DNA of 64,000 bases, taken from positions 537,936 through 601,935 of the forward strand of contig NZ_BSFD01000011.1 in assembly GCF_027922165.1 (NCBI RefSeq), given 5' to 3'. The notes beneath the pieces were generated by a model that ran no database searches, was not told where the DNA came from, and was given only the letters and a program-made list of their open reading frames with translations. The position numbers and the translations under genes were made by a program. The stretch is from Brevundimonas intermedia (GTDB lineage: Bacteria; Pseudomonadota; Alphaproteobacteria; Caulobacterales; Caulobacteraceae). Within the stretch, counting starts at the first letter, position 1. Each line of letters begins with the position of its first letter. Below are positions 8,793-17,570 of this stretch, one piece after another.

Positions 8793-10595
8793 TCAGTGGT
8801 TGTCGCGCGGAAGGCCAAACTTGTCGACGATGCGGTGGTATTTGATTGCGGGCTCCAGCACGGCGCCCGTTTCCAACTGACCCACGGTAGCGCGCTGGAT
8901 CTCCTGCCACGGAGTCTGCGACGCCGGGTATTTGTAGCCGCCGGCAGCCTCGAACGCCTTACGGCGCTCGGCCAGTTCCTCGTCGGAGATCAGGATGTCG
9001 GCCCGGCCGGTGTTCAGGTCGATCCGCACCCGGTCGCCGGTCTTAAGCAGGGCGATGTTGCCGCCGGCCGCCGCCTCGGGAGAGGCGTTCAGGATCGAGG
9101 GCGAGCCGGAGGTGCCCGACTGACGTCCGTCGCCGATACAGGCCAAGGCGCTGACGCCCTTCTTGATCAGATAGGACGGCGGCCGCATGTTCACGACCTC
9201 GGCCGCGCCCGGATAGCCGATGGGGCCTGCGCCGCGCATGAACAGCAAGGTCTGTTCGGTAATGCCAAGGCTCTCGTCGTCGATCCGGTGGTGATAGTCC
9301 TCAGGCCCGTCAAACACGACGGCCGGGCCTTCGAAGGCGTTCAGGTCATCGGGATTAGATAGATAGCGTGCGCGGAACTCAGGCGAAATCACGCTCAGCT
9401 TCATGATGGCGGAGTTGAACAGATTGCCGGTGAAAACGACGAAGCCGGCGTCGGTCTTCATCGGGGCGTCGAAGGTCTTGATGACGTCAGGCAGGACGAT
9501 CTCGGCGTCACGGCAGTTGTCGCCGATGGACTTGCCGGTGACGGTCAGGGCGTCCTCGTTGATCAGCCCCTGTTTCATCAGTTCCGCCACGACGGCGGGC
9601 ACGCCGCCGGCATGGAAATAGTCCTCGCCCAGATAGTCGCCCGCAGGCTGAAGGTTCACCAGCAGCGGCACGTGCAATCCCTCGGCCTGCCAGTCCTGCA
9701 ACGGCACATCGACATGAGAATGGCGCGCCAAGGCGGTCAGGTGGATCGGAGCGTTGGTCGATCCTCCGATGGCGGAGTTGACGACGATGGCGTTGTGGAA
9801 GGCTTCCTTGGTCAGAATGTCCGACGGCTTCAGATCTTCACGCACCATCTCGACGATCCGCAGACCGGTCTCATAGGCGACCTGGGCGCGCTCGCGATAC
9901 GGGGCGGGAATGGCGGCCGAGCCGGGCAGAGACATGCCCAGAGCTTCGGCCAGCGAGTTCATGGTCGTGGCCGTGCCCATGGTGTTGCAGTAGCCGACCG
10001 ACGGCGCCGACGAGGCGACCAGTTCGATGAAGCCGTCATAGTCGATCTCGCCTGCCGCCATCATCTGGCGCGCTTTCCAGATGATCGTGCCCGACCCGGT
10101 GCGCTCGCCACGGTGCCAGCCGTTCAGCATCGGTCCGACCGACAGGGCGATGGCAGGGATGTCCACCGTGGCGGCCGCCATCAGGCAGGCGGGCGTGGTC
10201 TTGTCGCAGCCGATCGTCAAGACGACCCCGTCCAGCGGATAGCCGTAAAGGCTCTCGACCAGACCCAGATAGGCCAGGTTACGGTCCAGGCCCGCCGTGG
10301 GACGCTTGCCGGTTTCCTGGATCGGATGGACCGGGAATTCCATGGCGATGCCGCCGGCCTCGCGAATGCCTTCGCGAACGCGCTCGGCCAGCACCAAGTG
10401 GTGACGGTTGCAGGGCGACAGGTCCGAGCCGGTCTGGGCGATGCCGATGATCGGCTTGTTCGACTGAAGCTCTTTTCGCGTCAGACCATAGTTCAGATAG
10501 CGCTCGAGATAGAGGGCCGTCATGTCCGGGTTTTCCGGATTGTCGAACCAGGCGCGGCTGCGAAGCGTCTTCGCGGTCTTGGGGGTATCGGTCAT
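8793..10595 (-). CDS. IlvD/Edd-family sugar-acid dehydratase (XylD-like)
   Basis: 600 aa. It dehydrates a sugar acid to a 2-keto-3-deoxy acid using an Fe-S cluster. C62, C130 (in CDKTTP) and C203 match the three cluster cysteines of pentonate dehydratases. The C-terminal motif is DGRQSGTS, the sugar-acid form, rather than the DGRFSGGT of dihydroxy-acid dehydratase. The [13 protein letters not shown] region strongly resembles Caulobacter xylonate dehydratase XylD. However, the gene lies one base after an SDR sugar dehydrogenase and beside KDGal kinase and KDPGal aldolase, which suggests galactonate or another aldonate. It may also supply the xylonate dehydratase missing from the Weimberg operon at 22-29 kb. 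The ATG at 10595 (TGA-A-ATG) was preferred to an in-frame start at 10622 inside the previous gene. Confidence 0.85.
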   Translation of the reverse strand: MTDTPKTAKTLRSRAWFDNPENPDMTALYLERYLNYGLTRKELQSNKPIIGIAQTGSDLSPCNRHHLVLAERVREGIREAGGIAMEFPVHPIQETGKRPTAGLDRNLAYLGLVESLYGYPLDGVVLTIGCDKTTPACLMAAATVDIPAIALSVGPMLNGWHRGERTGSGTIIWKARQMMAAGEIDYDGFIELVASSAPSVGYCNTMGTATTMNSLAEALGMSLPGSAAIPAPYRERAQVAYETGLRIVEMVREDLKPSDILTKEAFHNAIVVNSAIGGSTNAPIHLTALARHSHVDVPLQDWQAEGLHVPLLVNLQPAGDYLGEDYFHAGGVPAVVAELMKQGLINEDALTVTGKSIGDNCRDAEIVLPDVIKTFDAPMKTDAGFVVFTGNLFNSAIMKLSVISPEFRARYLSNPDDLNAFEGPAVVFDGPEDYHHRIDDESLGITEQTLLFMRGAGPIGYPGAAEVVNMRPPSYLIKKGVSALACIGDGRQSGTSGSPSILNASPEAAAGGNIALLKTGDRVRIDLNTGRADILISDEELAERRKAFEAAGGYKYPASQTPWQEIQRATVGQLETGAVLEPAIKYHRIVDKFGLPRDNH

Positions 10596-10596
10596 T

Positions 10597-11346
10597 TCAG
10601 GTCCAGCCGCCATCGACGACATAGTGTTGATTGGTGATCGCCCCGGCCTCGTCCGAGCACATGAAGACGACCATCTTGGCGATGTCGTCCGGCACGAGTC
10701 GGCGCTTGAGGCACTGGTTGGCGTAGATTTCTTTTTCGGTCTCCGGCGTGACCCAGAGCTCCAGCTGGCGTTCCGTCATGATCCAGCCGGGCGCAACCGC
10801 GTTCACGCGAACGCCGAAGGGGCCGAAGTCGCGGGCCAGCGAGCGGGTCAGGCCGATGACGGCCGACTTGCACGCCGTATAGGCCGGCATGCCGCCCTGC
10901 CCGATGATCCAGGACGTCGAACCCAGATTGACGATAGCGCCCTTGCCCGTCGCTTTCATGTCCGGCAGCACGGCCTGGGCTGCAAAGAACTGATGCTTCA
11001 GGTTCACGGCCATTCGGCCGTCCCAGTATTCTTCTGTTACGTCCAGAGTCGCATGACGTTCGTCATGGGCGGCGTTATTGACCAGGATGTCGATCGGGCC
11101 GAACGCCGCGCGCACCTCGGCTACAGCCGCCTTCAGCGCCGGAATATCCGTCAGGTCGCAGGCGACGAACCGTGTGTCCGCACCCAACTCGGCCTGAAGC
11201 TTCGGTCCACGCTGGGCGTCGATGTCCAGAAACCCGACGCGAGCGCCCTGAGCGTGAAAGGCGCGGACAATGCCCTCACCGATGCCGCCGGCGCCGCCGG
11301 TGACGATGACAGTCTTGCCCTTAAGGTCGGTGTAGATGGCGGCCAT
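10597..11346 (-). CDS. SDR-family NAD(P)-dependent aldose 1-dehydrogenase (galactose/arabinose type)
   Basis: 249 aa. It has the classical short-chain dehydrogenase features: glycine-rich [10 protein letters not shown] near 16-25, NNAA at about 90-93, catalytic S143, Y156 and K160. It is a distant paralogue of XylB at 26898-27656 (same length, DERH/DDRH motif after NNAA). Given the adjacent dehydratase and the kinase and aldolase across the divergent promoter, it probably oxidises the anomeric carbon of an aldose (galactose, arabinose or fucose) to the lactone. The lactonase could be the SMP-30 protein of the xylose operon. The preceding gene on this strand is the IclR regulator, 131 bp away. 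Confidence 0.8.
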   Translation of the reverse strand: MAAIYTDLKGKTVIVTGGAGGIGEGIVRAFHAQGARVGFLDIDAQRGPKLQAELGADTRFVACDLTDIPALKAAVAEVRAAFGPIDILVNNAAHDERHATLDVTEEYWDGRMAVNLKHQFFAAQAVLPDMKATGKGAIVNLGSTSWIIGQGGMPAYTACKSAVIGLTRSLARDFGPFGVRVNAVAPGWIMTERQLELWVTPETEKEIYANQCLKRRLVPDDIAKMVVFMCSDEAGAITNQHYVVDGGWT

Positions 11347-11397
11347 GATTCGAAGCGCGCCTCCTCGACGCCCGCCGTTCTATCGGCGGCTATTGGT

Positions 11398-11413
11398 CTT
11401 TCACAAATGAAAG
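11398..11413. promoter_or_regulatory. Inverted repeat upstream of the SDR-dehydratase pair
   Basis: CTTTCA-caaa-TGAAAG forms a perfect 6-bp inverted repeat in the 131-bp gap between the IclR stop and the SDR start, about 52 bp before the SDR start codon. It could be an operator for the adjacent IclR protein; it lacks a T tract, so it is not an obvious terminator. The functional assignment is a guess. Confidence 0.35.
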
Positions 11414-11477
11414 TCGTTACCGTCAACGAAAATGACGACTGCCTTTGCTCCTGTCAACGGCGGAAACTCGTCCGAGA

Positions 11478-12251
11478 TCAGGCTTGTGAGACGGCGCTCA
11501 TCTGATCGGAAATCGCACCGGCCGCCTGGACCAGCAGGGTCGCCGCCTGATCCTTTGTGCAGACCATCGACGCCTGCTCGATAAAGGGCGTGATGAGGGT
11601 GGCTATGACCCCGTCCGACCCCATGATCGGCGCGACCAGATCGGTGACGCCGACCACGAAATCGCTAGCGCGCTCAACATGAGCGCCTCGGGTCATGGCC
11701 ATGGCTCGCTCCGCGAACTCGATCACATCCGCCTCTCCAAACAGAGAAACCAAGCTATCGTGCAAGTGTTTGCGCGCCCGCGGATTGGACCGGGAATAGA
11801 ACATCAGGCCAGACGTCGCGTGCAGAATGCTGCGGCGATAGCCGATCCGTACCGAATAACCGAGGTCGCCCGGGCTCTCGATTCGGGCGATCACAACGAT
11901 CTGGTCGCCGGACGGGACGACGAGGTGGCAGGACTGTAAGGTGTTCGACGCCAGATCACGCATAGCGGGCATGGCCACATCGACCAGCGATTTGATCGGC
12001 GCCTGGGTCATGCCGAGCGTAAAGAGGCGGTTAGTCAGGCGATAACCGTCCGGCGACTGCTCAATATAGCCGCGAAACTCCAGCACCTGGATCATACGGA
12101 ACAGCTCGCTGACCGAACGTCCCAACGTCACCGACATCTGTGACGGCGTCATCGGTTCGCCCTGTGCCGACAGCAGCTCCAGCACGTCCAGCCCTTTCTC
12201 CAGCGCAGGCGCTCTATATTTGCGGTCGTCAGTCGGGTCTTGATCGGTCAT
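11478..12251 (-). CDS. IclR-family transcriptional regulator
   Basis: 257 aa. An N-terminal winged helix (ALEKGLDVLELLSAQGEPMTPSQ, then helix-turn-helix with SVSELFRMIQVLEFRGYIEQ) is followed by an effector-binding domain (LVVPSGDQIVVIARIESPG, HATSGLMFYSRS). The start at 12251 gives the normal IclR length; upstream in-frame starts add non-homologous residues. It is transcribed divergently from the sugar symporter-kinase-aldolase operon and in the same direction as the dehydrogenase and dehydratase. It is therefore the obvious local regulator of the whole module, responding perhaps to a 2-keto-3-deoxy sugar acid (inference). Confidence 0.9.
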   Translation of the reverse strand: MTDQDPTDDRKYRAPALEKGLDVLELLSAQGEPMTPSQMSVTLGRSVSELFRMIQVLEFRGYIEQSPDGYRLTNRLFTLGMTQAPIKSLVDVAMPAMRDLASNTLQSCHLVVPSGDQIVVIARIESPGDLGYSVRIGYRRSILHATSGLMFYSRSNPRARKHLHDSLVSLFGEADVIEFAERAMAMTRGAHVERASDFVVGVTDLVAPIMGSDGVIATLITPFIEQASMVCTKDQAATLLVQAAGAISDQMSAVSQA

Positions 12252-12350
12252 GGGAATCCTGCGGCAAGATCCATAGGCTAAAGGGGCGTCTCCGTTGGGT
12301 GAAGCCCGCGAGCGCGTCGACCTTAGCATTGTCGCGGGTAAAATCGCCCA

Positions 12351-12370
12351 GCATATATAAAAATATCGTT
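12351..12370. promoter_or_regulatory. AT-rich promoter-like stretch in the IclR/symporter divergent region
   Basis: The 202-bp divergent gap contains one AT-rich island with TATAAA (12356-12361) nested in ATATaaaaATAT. In this very GC-rich DNA it stands out as a possible -10 region or operator, but I see no convincing -35. Confidence 0.3.
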
Positions 12371-12453
12371 GCGGCGGATCGACGCCTCCCCTAGGCTTTG
12401 CGCGAAGCCCGGACCAAGGGCCGCCCGGACCAAGGGCTGTAGGGGAAATGCAC

Positions 12454-14028
12454 ATGACGCTCGCGGGCATCGATCTGGCCATTCTGGCGATCTACGCCGT
12501 CTTCATCTTCGGCCTGGCCCAGTGGGTCTCTCGCGGCAAGGCCGGCGAGCAGAAGACCTCCACCGACTATTTCATGGCGTCCAAAAGCCTGCCCTGGTGG
12601 GCCATCGGCGCCTCGCTGATCGCGGCCAACATCTCGGCCGAACAGATCATCGGGATGAGCGGATCCGGCTATGTGATCGGCCTGGGCATCGCATCCTATG
12701 AATGGATGGCGGCCCTGACCCTGCTGATCGTCGGCAAGTTCTTCCTGCCAATCTTCCTGCGCAACGACATCGTCACCATGCCGCAGTTCCTGCAACAGCG
12801 GTACGGACCGACGATCCGCAACGTGATGGCCGTCTTCTGGCTGCTGCTCTACGTCTTCGTGAATGTGACCTCGATCCTGTGGCTGGGCGCCATCGCCGTG
12901 CACACCGTCACCGGCTTCAACCAGGACTACGCCATCGTCGCCATCGGCGTTTTCGCCTTGGCCTATCAGCTGTGGGGCGGCCTGAAGGCCGTGGCCCTGA
13001 CCGACATCGTCCAGGTGGCCCTGCTGGTCTGCGGCGGCCTGATCATCGGCTTTATCGCCCTGTCGACCATCGGCGGCACGGGCGGCGCCCTCGCCGGCTT
13101 CCACACCCTGCTGACCGACTTCCCGGACAAGTTCGACATGATCCTGTCGAAGGACAGCCCCCACTATCAGGAACTGCCGGGCATCGCCGTTCTGCTGGGC
13201 GGCTTGTGGGTCATGAACATCAGCTACTGGGGCTTCAACCAGTACATCATCCAGCGCGCCTTGGCCGCCAAGTCGCTGCCGGAAGCCCAGAAGGGCATCG
13301 CCTTCGCCGCCTATCTGAAGCTGCTGATGCCGGTGATCGTGGTCCTGCCGGGCATGGCCGCCCTGATCCTGGCGCCGAACCTGTCGGCGCCGGACCAGGC
13401 CTATCCCTCGATGATGAACCTGCTGCCGGTCGGTCTGAAGGGCCTGGTCTTCGCCGCCCTGATCGCGGCCATCATCGCCTCGCTGGCGTCCAAGGTGAAC
13501 TCGATCTCGACCATCTTCACCCTGGACCTCTACGCCAAGATCAAGAAGGACGTGCCCGAGCATCAGTTGGTCACGGTCGGCCGCATCGCCGCCGTCGTCG
13601 CCGTGGTCATCGGCATCCTGACCGCCCGACCGCTGCTGGGTGGTTTCGATCAGGCCTTCCAGTTCATCCAGGAGTTCACCGGCTTCTTCACCCCGGGCAT
13701 CGTCGTCATCTTCATGCTGGGCCTGTTCTGGAAACGCGCGTCCGAAGCCGGCGCCCTGACCGCCGCAATCGGCTCGGTGGTGCTGTCGGCGATCTTCTGG
13801 TGGCTGCAGGAGACCGGGCAGTTCATCTTCCCCTTCATGAACCGGGTCGGCGTCGTCTTCGTCGTCTCCCTGGTCGCCGCAGTGATCGTGTCGCTGCTGG
13901 TCCCGGCCAAACCGGGCGCCATGAAGATCAAGCTGGACCAGATCAGCTATAAGACGTCGCTGGGCTTCAACCTTGCCGCCGTCGGCGTCGTCGCCTTCCT
14001 GATCCTGGTCTATTCGATCTGGTGGTAA
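12454..14028 (+). CDS. Sodium:solute symporter family (SGLT-like) sugar transporter
   Basis: 524 aa with about 14 hydrophobic segments. SSS-family features include the N-terminal TDYFMASKSLPWWAIGASLIA segment (fewer than 20 residues are diagnostic: ASKSLPWW), an FNQDYAIVAIG segment, YWGFNQYIIQR and the later NSISTIFTLDLY region. These match the sodium/sugar branch rather than the proline or pantothenate branches. Of two in-frame ATGs (12448 and 12454) the second was chosen because AGGGG at 12441-12445 is then 8 nt away instead of 2. It is the first gene of a symporter-dgoK-dgoA operon and probably imports the aldose or aldonate that the module oxidises. Confidence 0.88.
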   Translation: MTLAGIDLAILAIYAVFIFGLAQWVSRGKAGEQKTSTDYFMASKSLPWWAIGASLIAANISAEQIIGMSGSGYVIGLGIASYEWMAALTLLIVGKFFLPIFLRNDIVTMPQFLQQRYGPTIRNVMAVFWLLLYVFVNVTSILWLGAIAVHTVTGFNQDYAIVAIGVFALAYQLWGGLKAVALTDIVQVALLVCGGLIIGFIALSTIGGTGGALAGFHTLLTDFPDKFDMILSKDSPHYQELPGIAVLLGGLWVMNISYWGFNQYIIQRALAAKSLPEAQKGIAFAAYLKLLMPVIVVLPGMAALILAPNLSAPDQAYPSMMNLLPVGLKGLVFAALIAAIIASLASKVNSISTIFTLDLYAKIKKDVPEHQLVTVGRIAAVVAVVIGILTARPLLGGFDQAFQFIQEFTGFFTPGIVVIFMLGLFWKRASEAGALTAAIGSVVLSAIFWWLQETGQFIFPFMNRVGVVFVVSLVAAVIVSLLVPAKPGAMKIKLDQISYKTSLGFNLAAVGVVAFLILVYSIWW

Positions 14029-14036
14029 GGGTGAGC

Positions 14037-14921
14037 GTGACGACAGGCCTGATCGGTGTCGACTGGGGCACCAGCAATCTGCGCGCCATGCGGATCGCCG
14101 AAGGCGGGCGGGTTCTGGACAGTCGTTCGGACCCGCGCGGCGCGGGCGGCCTGGCGTCCGACCAGTTCCACAACGTCCTTCAGGATGTCGCGGGCGACTG
14201 GTTAAGCGAAGGCCTGCCCGTCCTGATCAGCGGCATGGCCGGCGCGCGGGGGCGTTGGCGCGAAATGGCCTATCTGCCCTGCCCCGCCGGCGTCGCGGAC
14301 CTGGCCGGCGCCGTCGCCTCGCCCGATGACGCGCCCCTGGTCCGCCTCGTGCCCGGCGTCGCCGCGCTCGAATCCGAACGTCTTCAGGACGTTATGCGCG
14401 GCGAGGAAACCCAGGTCTTCGGGCTGGACCTTCAGGACGACGCCGTCGTGGTCGGTCCCGGCACCCACAGCAAATGGATCCGGACAGCCCAGGGCCGGAT
14501 CACGGACTTTCGCACCTTCATGACCGGCGAACTGTTCGCCGCCATCCGCAAGGGCACGATCCTGGGCGCCGACATGGGCGATCCGGGCGTGGACGACGAC
14601 GCCTTCGCCAGCGGGGTTGAACGAGCGCTGCATGACCCTGCCGTAACCGCCAACCTGTTTTCGGTGCGGGTCGAAGGTCTGGCCGGGCGGCTTTCTTCGA
14701 CCTCCGCCGCCGACTATCTGTCCGGCCTTCTGATCGGGGCCGAAGTCGCCGCCCAGATCGATGCCCGCGGCCGCCCGATCCTCCTGATCGGTGCCGAGCC
14801 GCTCTGTCGCCGCTACGCCGCCGCCCTGGCGCAGGCTGATTTCCACGCCGTCGGGATCGCGGACGGCGCCGCCGCCACGGCCCTCGGCCTGTGGCGCATT
14901 CACGAGGCTGTATCCCGATGA
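14037..14921 (+). CDS. dgoK: 2-dehydro-3-deoxygalactonokinase
   Basis: 294 aa. It phosphorylates 2-keto-3-deoxygalactonate to the 6-phosphate. The N-terminal GVDWGTSNLR is the ASKHA phosphate-binding signature of DgoK, VVGPGTHSKW and the FRTFMTGELFA stretch are family landmarks, and the C-terminal GAEPLCRRYAAAL closes the second lobe. The GTG at 14037 is favoured because AAGGG (14027-14031) lies 5 nt upstream; GTG codons at 14022 and 14031 are alternatives. It follows the symporter almost directly and its stop overlaps the aldolase start. Confidence 0.9.
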   Translation: MTTGLIGVDWGTSNLRAMRIAEGGRVLDSRSDPRGAGGLASDQFHNVLQDVAGDWLSEGLPVLISGMAGARGRWREMAYLPCPAGVADLAGAVASPDDAPLVRLVPGVAALESERLQDVMRGEETQVFGLDLQDDAVVVGPGTHSKWIRTAQGRITDFRTFMTGELFAAIRKGTILGADMGDPGVDDDAFASGVERALHDPAVTANLFSVRVEGLAGRLSSTSAADYLSGLLIGAEVAAQIDARGRPILLIGAEPLCRRYAAALAQADFHAVGIADGAAATALGLWRIHEAVSR

Positions 14922-15556
14922 TTACCCCCACCGTCGAAAGCCTGGACGCCCTGCCGCTGATCGCCATCCTGCGCGGCCTGAAGCCCGACGAGGCGGTCGC
15001 GGTCGGAGAAGCCATCGTCGCCGCCGGCTTCCGCTGCCTGGAAGTCCCGCTGAACTCGCCCGATCCGCTGGAGAGCATCCGTCGGCTGCGCGCGGCCCTG
15101 GGCGACCGCGCCCTGGTCGGCGCCGGCACGGTTCTGACCGTCGCCGCCGCGCGCGAAGTGGCCCAGGCCGGCGGCCAGCTGATCATCTCGCCCAACACCA
15201 ACACCGACGTGATCCGCGAGACCAAGAGTCTTGGCCTGCTGTCTCTGCCCGGCTTCTTCACGCCGTCCGAGGCCTTCGCCGCATTGGACGCCGGCGCCGA
15301 CGCGCTCAAGCTGTTCCCGGCGGAGGTCGCCGGCACACGCGGTCTGAAGGCGGTTCGCGCCGTCCTGCCCGCCGCGACCCGCGTCTATCCAGTGGGCGGC
15401 GTCGATCCCGACAGCATGGGTCAGTGGCTGGCCGCCGGCGCTTCCGGATTCGGCATCGGTTCGGCCGTGTTCAAGCCCGGCCAGTCTGCCGAGGAGGTCG
15501 GCCGCAACGCCGACGCCTTCGTGTCGGCCTGGACCAAGGCCGCATCGGCGCGCTGA
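14918..15556 (+). CDS. dgoA: 2-dehydro-3-deoxy-6-phosphogalactonate aldolase
   Basis: 212 aa. It cleaves KDPGal to pyruvate and glyceraldehyde 3-phosphate. The class I KDPG/KDPGal aldolase fold is clear: AILRGLKPDEA, the catalytic glutamate E42 in CLEVPLNSP, GAGTVLT, and the Schiff-base lysine K131 in DALKLFPAE. The EVPLNSP form is typical of DgoA rather than Eda (EVTLRTP). The start overlaps the kinase stop as ATGA. With DgoK, the SDR, the dehydratase and the symporter it completes a non-phosphorylated-then-phosphorylated galactose-type pathway. Confidence 0.92.
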   Translation: MITPTVESLDALPLIAILRGLKPDEAVAVGEAIVAAGFRCLEVPLNSPDPLESIRRLRAALGDRALVGAGTVLTVAAAREVAQAGGQLIISPNTNTDVIRETKSLGLLSLPGFFTPSEAFAALDAGADALKLFPAEVAGTRGLKAVRAVLPAATRVYPVGGVDPDSMGQWLAAGASGFGIGSAVFKPGQSAEEVGRNADAFVSAWTKAASAR

Positions 15557-15629
15557 CCCGACCTCTTCTTCCTTCTTACCTCGTCTGTCGCTGTTGATCG
15601 CACTGGAAGGGGTGACTCGGCTTTTCAAA

Positions 15630-15659
15630 TTGACACCGGTGACAGACCTCGGCTCCTAT
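15630..15659 (+). promoter_or_regulatory. Operator candidate TGACACCGGTGACA overlapping a -35 upstream of GH43
   Basis: The near-palindrome TGACACCGGTGACA (15631-15644; perfect core CACCGGTG and outer TG/CA) overlaps TTGACA (15630-15635), a consensus -35; a weak -10 such as TCCTAT lies 18 nt on. The identical 14-mer occurs at 17438-17451 before the second TonB receptor. The form resembles LacI-family operators. The cognate regulator is not identifiable here. Confidence 0.6.
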
Positions 15660-15700
15660 GACGCTCGCTTCGGCCAATAAGAGCAGACGAGGAAACGACC

Positions 15701-17329
15701 ATGAGATTCATCGACCGGCGGACCGCCTTGGCCGGCCTGCTGGGCGGCGTCGCGGCCTCGGCCCTGCCCGTCCGCGCCGCCTTCGCCCAGACCCACGAGG
15801 AAGCCGCGCCTCTAGGTCGGGAATGGGCGCACATGAAATGGCGTCGCGGCGTCGAGGGCCAGCGAATGGCCGACCTCGGCGACGGCACATTCCTCAATCC
15901 AATCGTCGCCGGCGACCACCCGGATCCGTCTATCCTGAAGGACGGCGACGACTACTATATGACCTTCTCATCGTTCGAGTCGGTGCCGGGCATCCACATC
16001 TGGCATTCGCGCGACCTAGTGAACTGGGGGCCGGTGACCGCGGCCCTGACCACCAATATCGGCTCGGTCTGGGCGCCGGAGCTAATCAAGCACGCCGGCC
16101 GCTTCTACTGCTATATCCCGGCTCGCTTCCCAGAATACCGCTCCAACTATGTCATCTGGGCCGACCGCATCGAAGGGCCATGGAGCGAGCCGATCGATCT
16201 GAAACTCCCGGCCCACATCGACCCGGGCCATATCGTCGGTGAAGACGGCAAACGCTATCTGTTCCTGAACGGCGGCGACCGGGTGAAGCTGACCGACGAC
16301 GGTTTGGCCGTCGACGGACCGGTGGACAAGGGCGTCTACAAGGCGTGGCGCTACCCCGAGGACTGGATCGTCGAAGGCTTCGCCCAAGAAGGGCCGAAGC
16401 TGCTGAAGCGCGGCGACTATTTCTACATGATCACCGCCATCGGCGGCACCGCAGGCCCGCCGACCGGCCATATGGTCATCGCCGCACGGTCGAAGTCGAT
16501 CAATGGGCCATGGGAAGACTGCCCCAACAACCCGATTGTCCGCACACGATCCGGCGCCGAAAAGTGGTGGTCGCGTGGCCACGCCACCCTGGTGGAAGGG
16601 CCGACGGCCGGCGACTGGTGGATGGTCTATCACGGCTATGAAAACGCCTATTGGAGTCTGGGGCGTCAAACCCTGCTGGATCCCATCGAATGGACCGAAG
16701 ACGGCTGGTTCCACGCCAAGGGCGGCGACCTGTCGCAGCCAATTCCCAAGCCGCGCGGCGGCCAAGCCGCGCCGCACGGCATGGCTCTGTCGGACGACTT
16801 CTCGACCGACAAGTTCGGCCTACAGTGGAGTTTCTACGACCCTCAGCCGAACGAAAAGGATCGCCTGCGTCGCGAGAACGGCGTCCTGCACATGCGGGCC
16901 AAGGGCAAGGCTCCCGTCGATTGTTCGCCCCTCACCTTCGTCCAGGGCGAGCAGGCCTATCAGATCGAATGCGAGATCGAGATCGACCCCGGCGCCGTGG
17001 CGGGCCTGATCCTGTTCTACGACCGCGCCCTGTACGCCGGCCTCGGATTCGACGCCCAGAGGTTCGTCACCCACCAGTACGGCATCGAACGCGGCCGTCC
17101 GGCCAACCCGCACGGCCGACGGATGTTCATCCGCCTGACCAACGCGTATCAGAATGTCTATTTCGACACTTCGCCCGACGGCCAAGCCTGGACCCGTTTC
17201 GACCGAGGCATGGAAGTTTCCGGCTATAATCAGAATGTTCGCGGCGGCTTTATGATGCTGCGTCCCGGTCTCTACACCGCTGGCGAAGGCGAAGCGCGCT
17301 TCCGCAATTTCAAGTTCAAGGCCCTGTAA
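15701..17329 (+). CDS. GH43 family glycosidase (beta-xylosidase/arabinofuranosidase type) with C-terminal beta-sandwich
   Basis: 542 aa. The N-terminus carries a Tat-like signal (FIDRRTALAGLLGG, cleavage near AFA). The five-bladed propeller shows the GH43 landmarks: GDHPDPSILKDGDDYYMTFSS with the general base aspartate (HPDPS), HIDPGHI with the pKa-tuning aspartate, and EGFAQEGPKLL with the acid glutamate. From about residue 360 a concanavalin-like domain (LSDDFSTDKFGLQWSFYDP, DFS to YDP) follows, as in xylosidases with a DUF1349-like tail. It would release xylose or arabinose in the periplasm. It lies between the galactose-type operon and the second TonB receptor; AGGAAACGACC precedes the ATG. 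Confidence 0.88.
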   Translation: MRFIDRRTALAGLLGGVAASALPVRAAFAQTHEEAAPLGREWAHMKWRRGVEGQRMADLGDGTFLNPIVAGDHPDPSILKDGDDYYMTFSSFESVPGIHIWHSRDLVNWGPVTAALTTNIGSVWAPELIKHAGRFYCYIPARFPEYRSNYVIWADRIEGPWSEPIDLKLPAHIDPGHIVGEDGKRYLFLNGGDRVKLTDDGLAVDGPVDKGVYKAWRYPEDWIVEGFAQEGPKLLKRGDYFYMITAIGGTAGPPTGHMVIAARSKSINGPWEDCPNNPIVRTRSGAEKWWSRGHATLVEGPTAGDWWMVYHGYENAYWSLGRQTLLDPIEWTEDGWFHAKGGDLSQPIPKPRGGQAAPHGMALSDDFSTDKFGLQWSFYDPQPNEKDRLRRENGVLHMRAKGKAPVDCSPLTFVQGEQAYQIECEIEIDPGAVAGLILFYDRALYAGLGFDAQRFVTHQYGIERGRPANPHGRRMFIRLTNAYQNVYFDTSPDGQAWTRFDRGMEVSGYNQNVRGGFMMLRPGLYTAGEGEARFRNFKFKAL

Positions 17330-17437
17330 TCGATACCCACGGCGCAGCGCAGCCCGACCCGACGCGCGACAGACGTCGAACAACACGGAAATTCGAAAGC
17401 AAAATTTGGGGCTAGCGCCCGCCTTATTTTAGCCATA

Positions 17438-17451
17438 TGACACCGGTGACA
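17438..17451. promoter_or_regulatory. Second copy of operator candidate TGACACCGGTGACA
   Basis: It is identical over 14 bases to the site at 15631-15644 and lies 120 bp upstream of the TonB receptor start at 17571, in a 241-bp gap after GH43. The two copies suggest that GH43 and the receptor share a regulator. No clear -35/-10 pair is visible beside this copy. Confidence 0.55.
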
Positions 17452-17570
17452 TTGCAAGACGGTCGCTTGATCGTGTTGCAGTAAAGCAGGCTGATCCTCG
17501 GTGAGCGAGGAGCAGGGGATATCGGCATCCGGCCCGTCAGAGGCTGGAGCGGATGAAACGGAGGGAACGG

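Noticed and set aside
12252..12482. N-terminal extension of the IclR regulator to 12482
   Set aside because: The extension crosses the divergent promoter region and has no homology to the family; MTDQDP at 12251 gives the normal length.
12391..13563. A 390-codon minus-strand frame inside the symporter gene
   Set aside because: Its Gln/Asp/His-rich composition mirrors the membrane segments of the symporter, which has clear family motifs.
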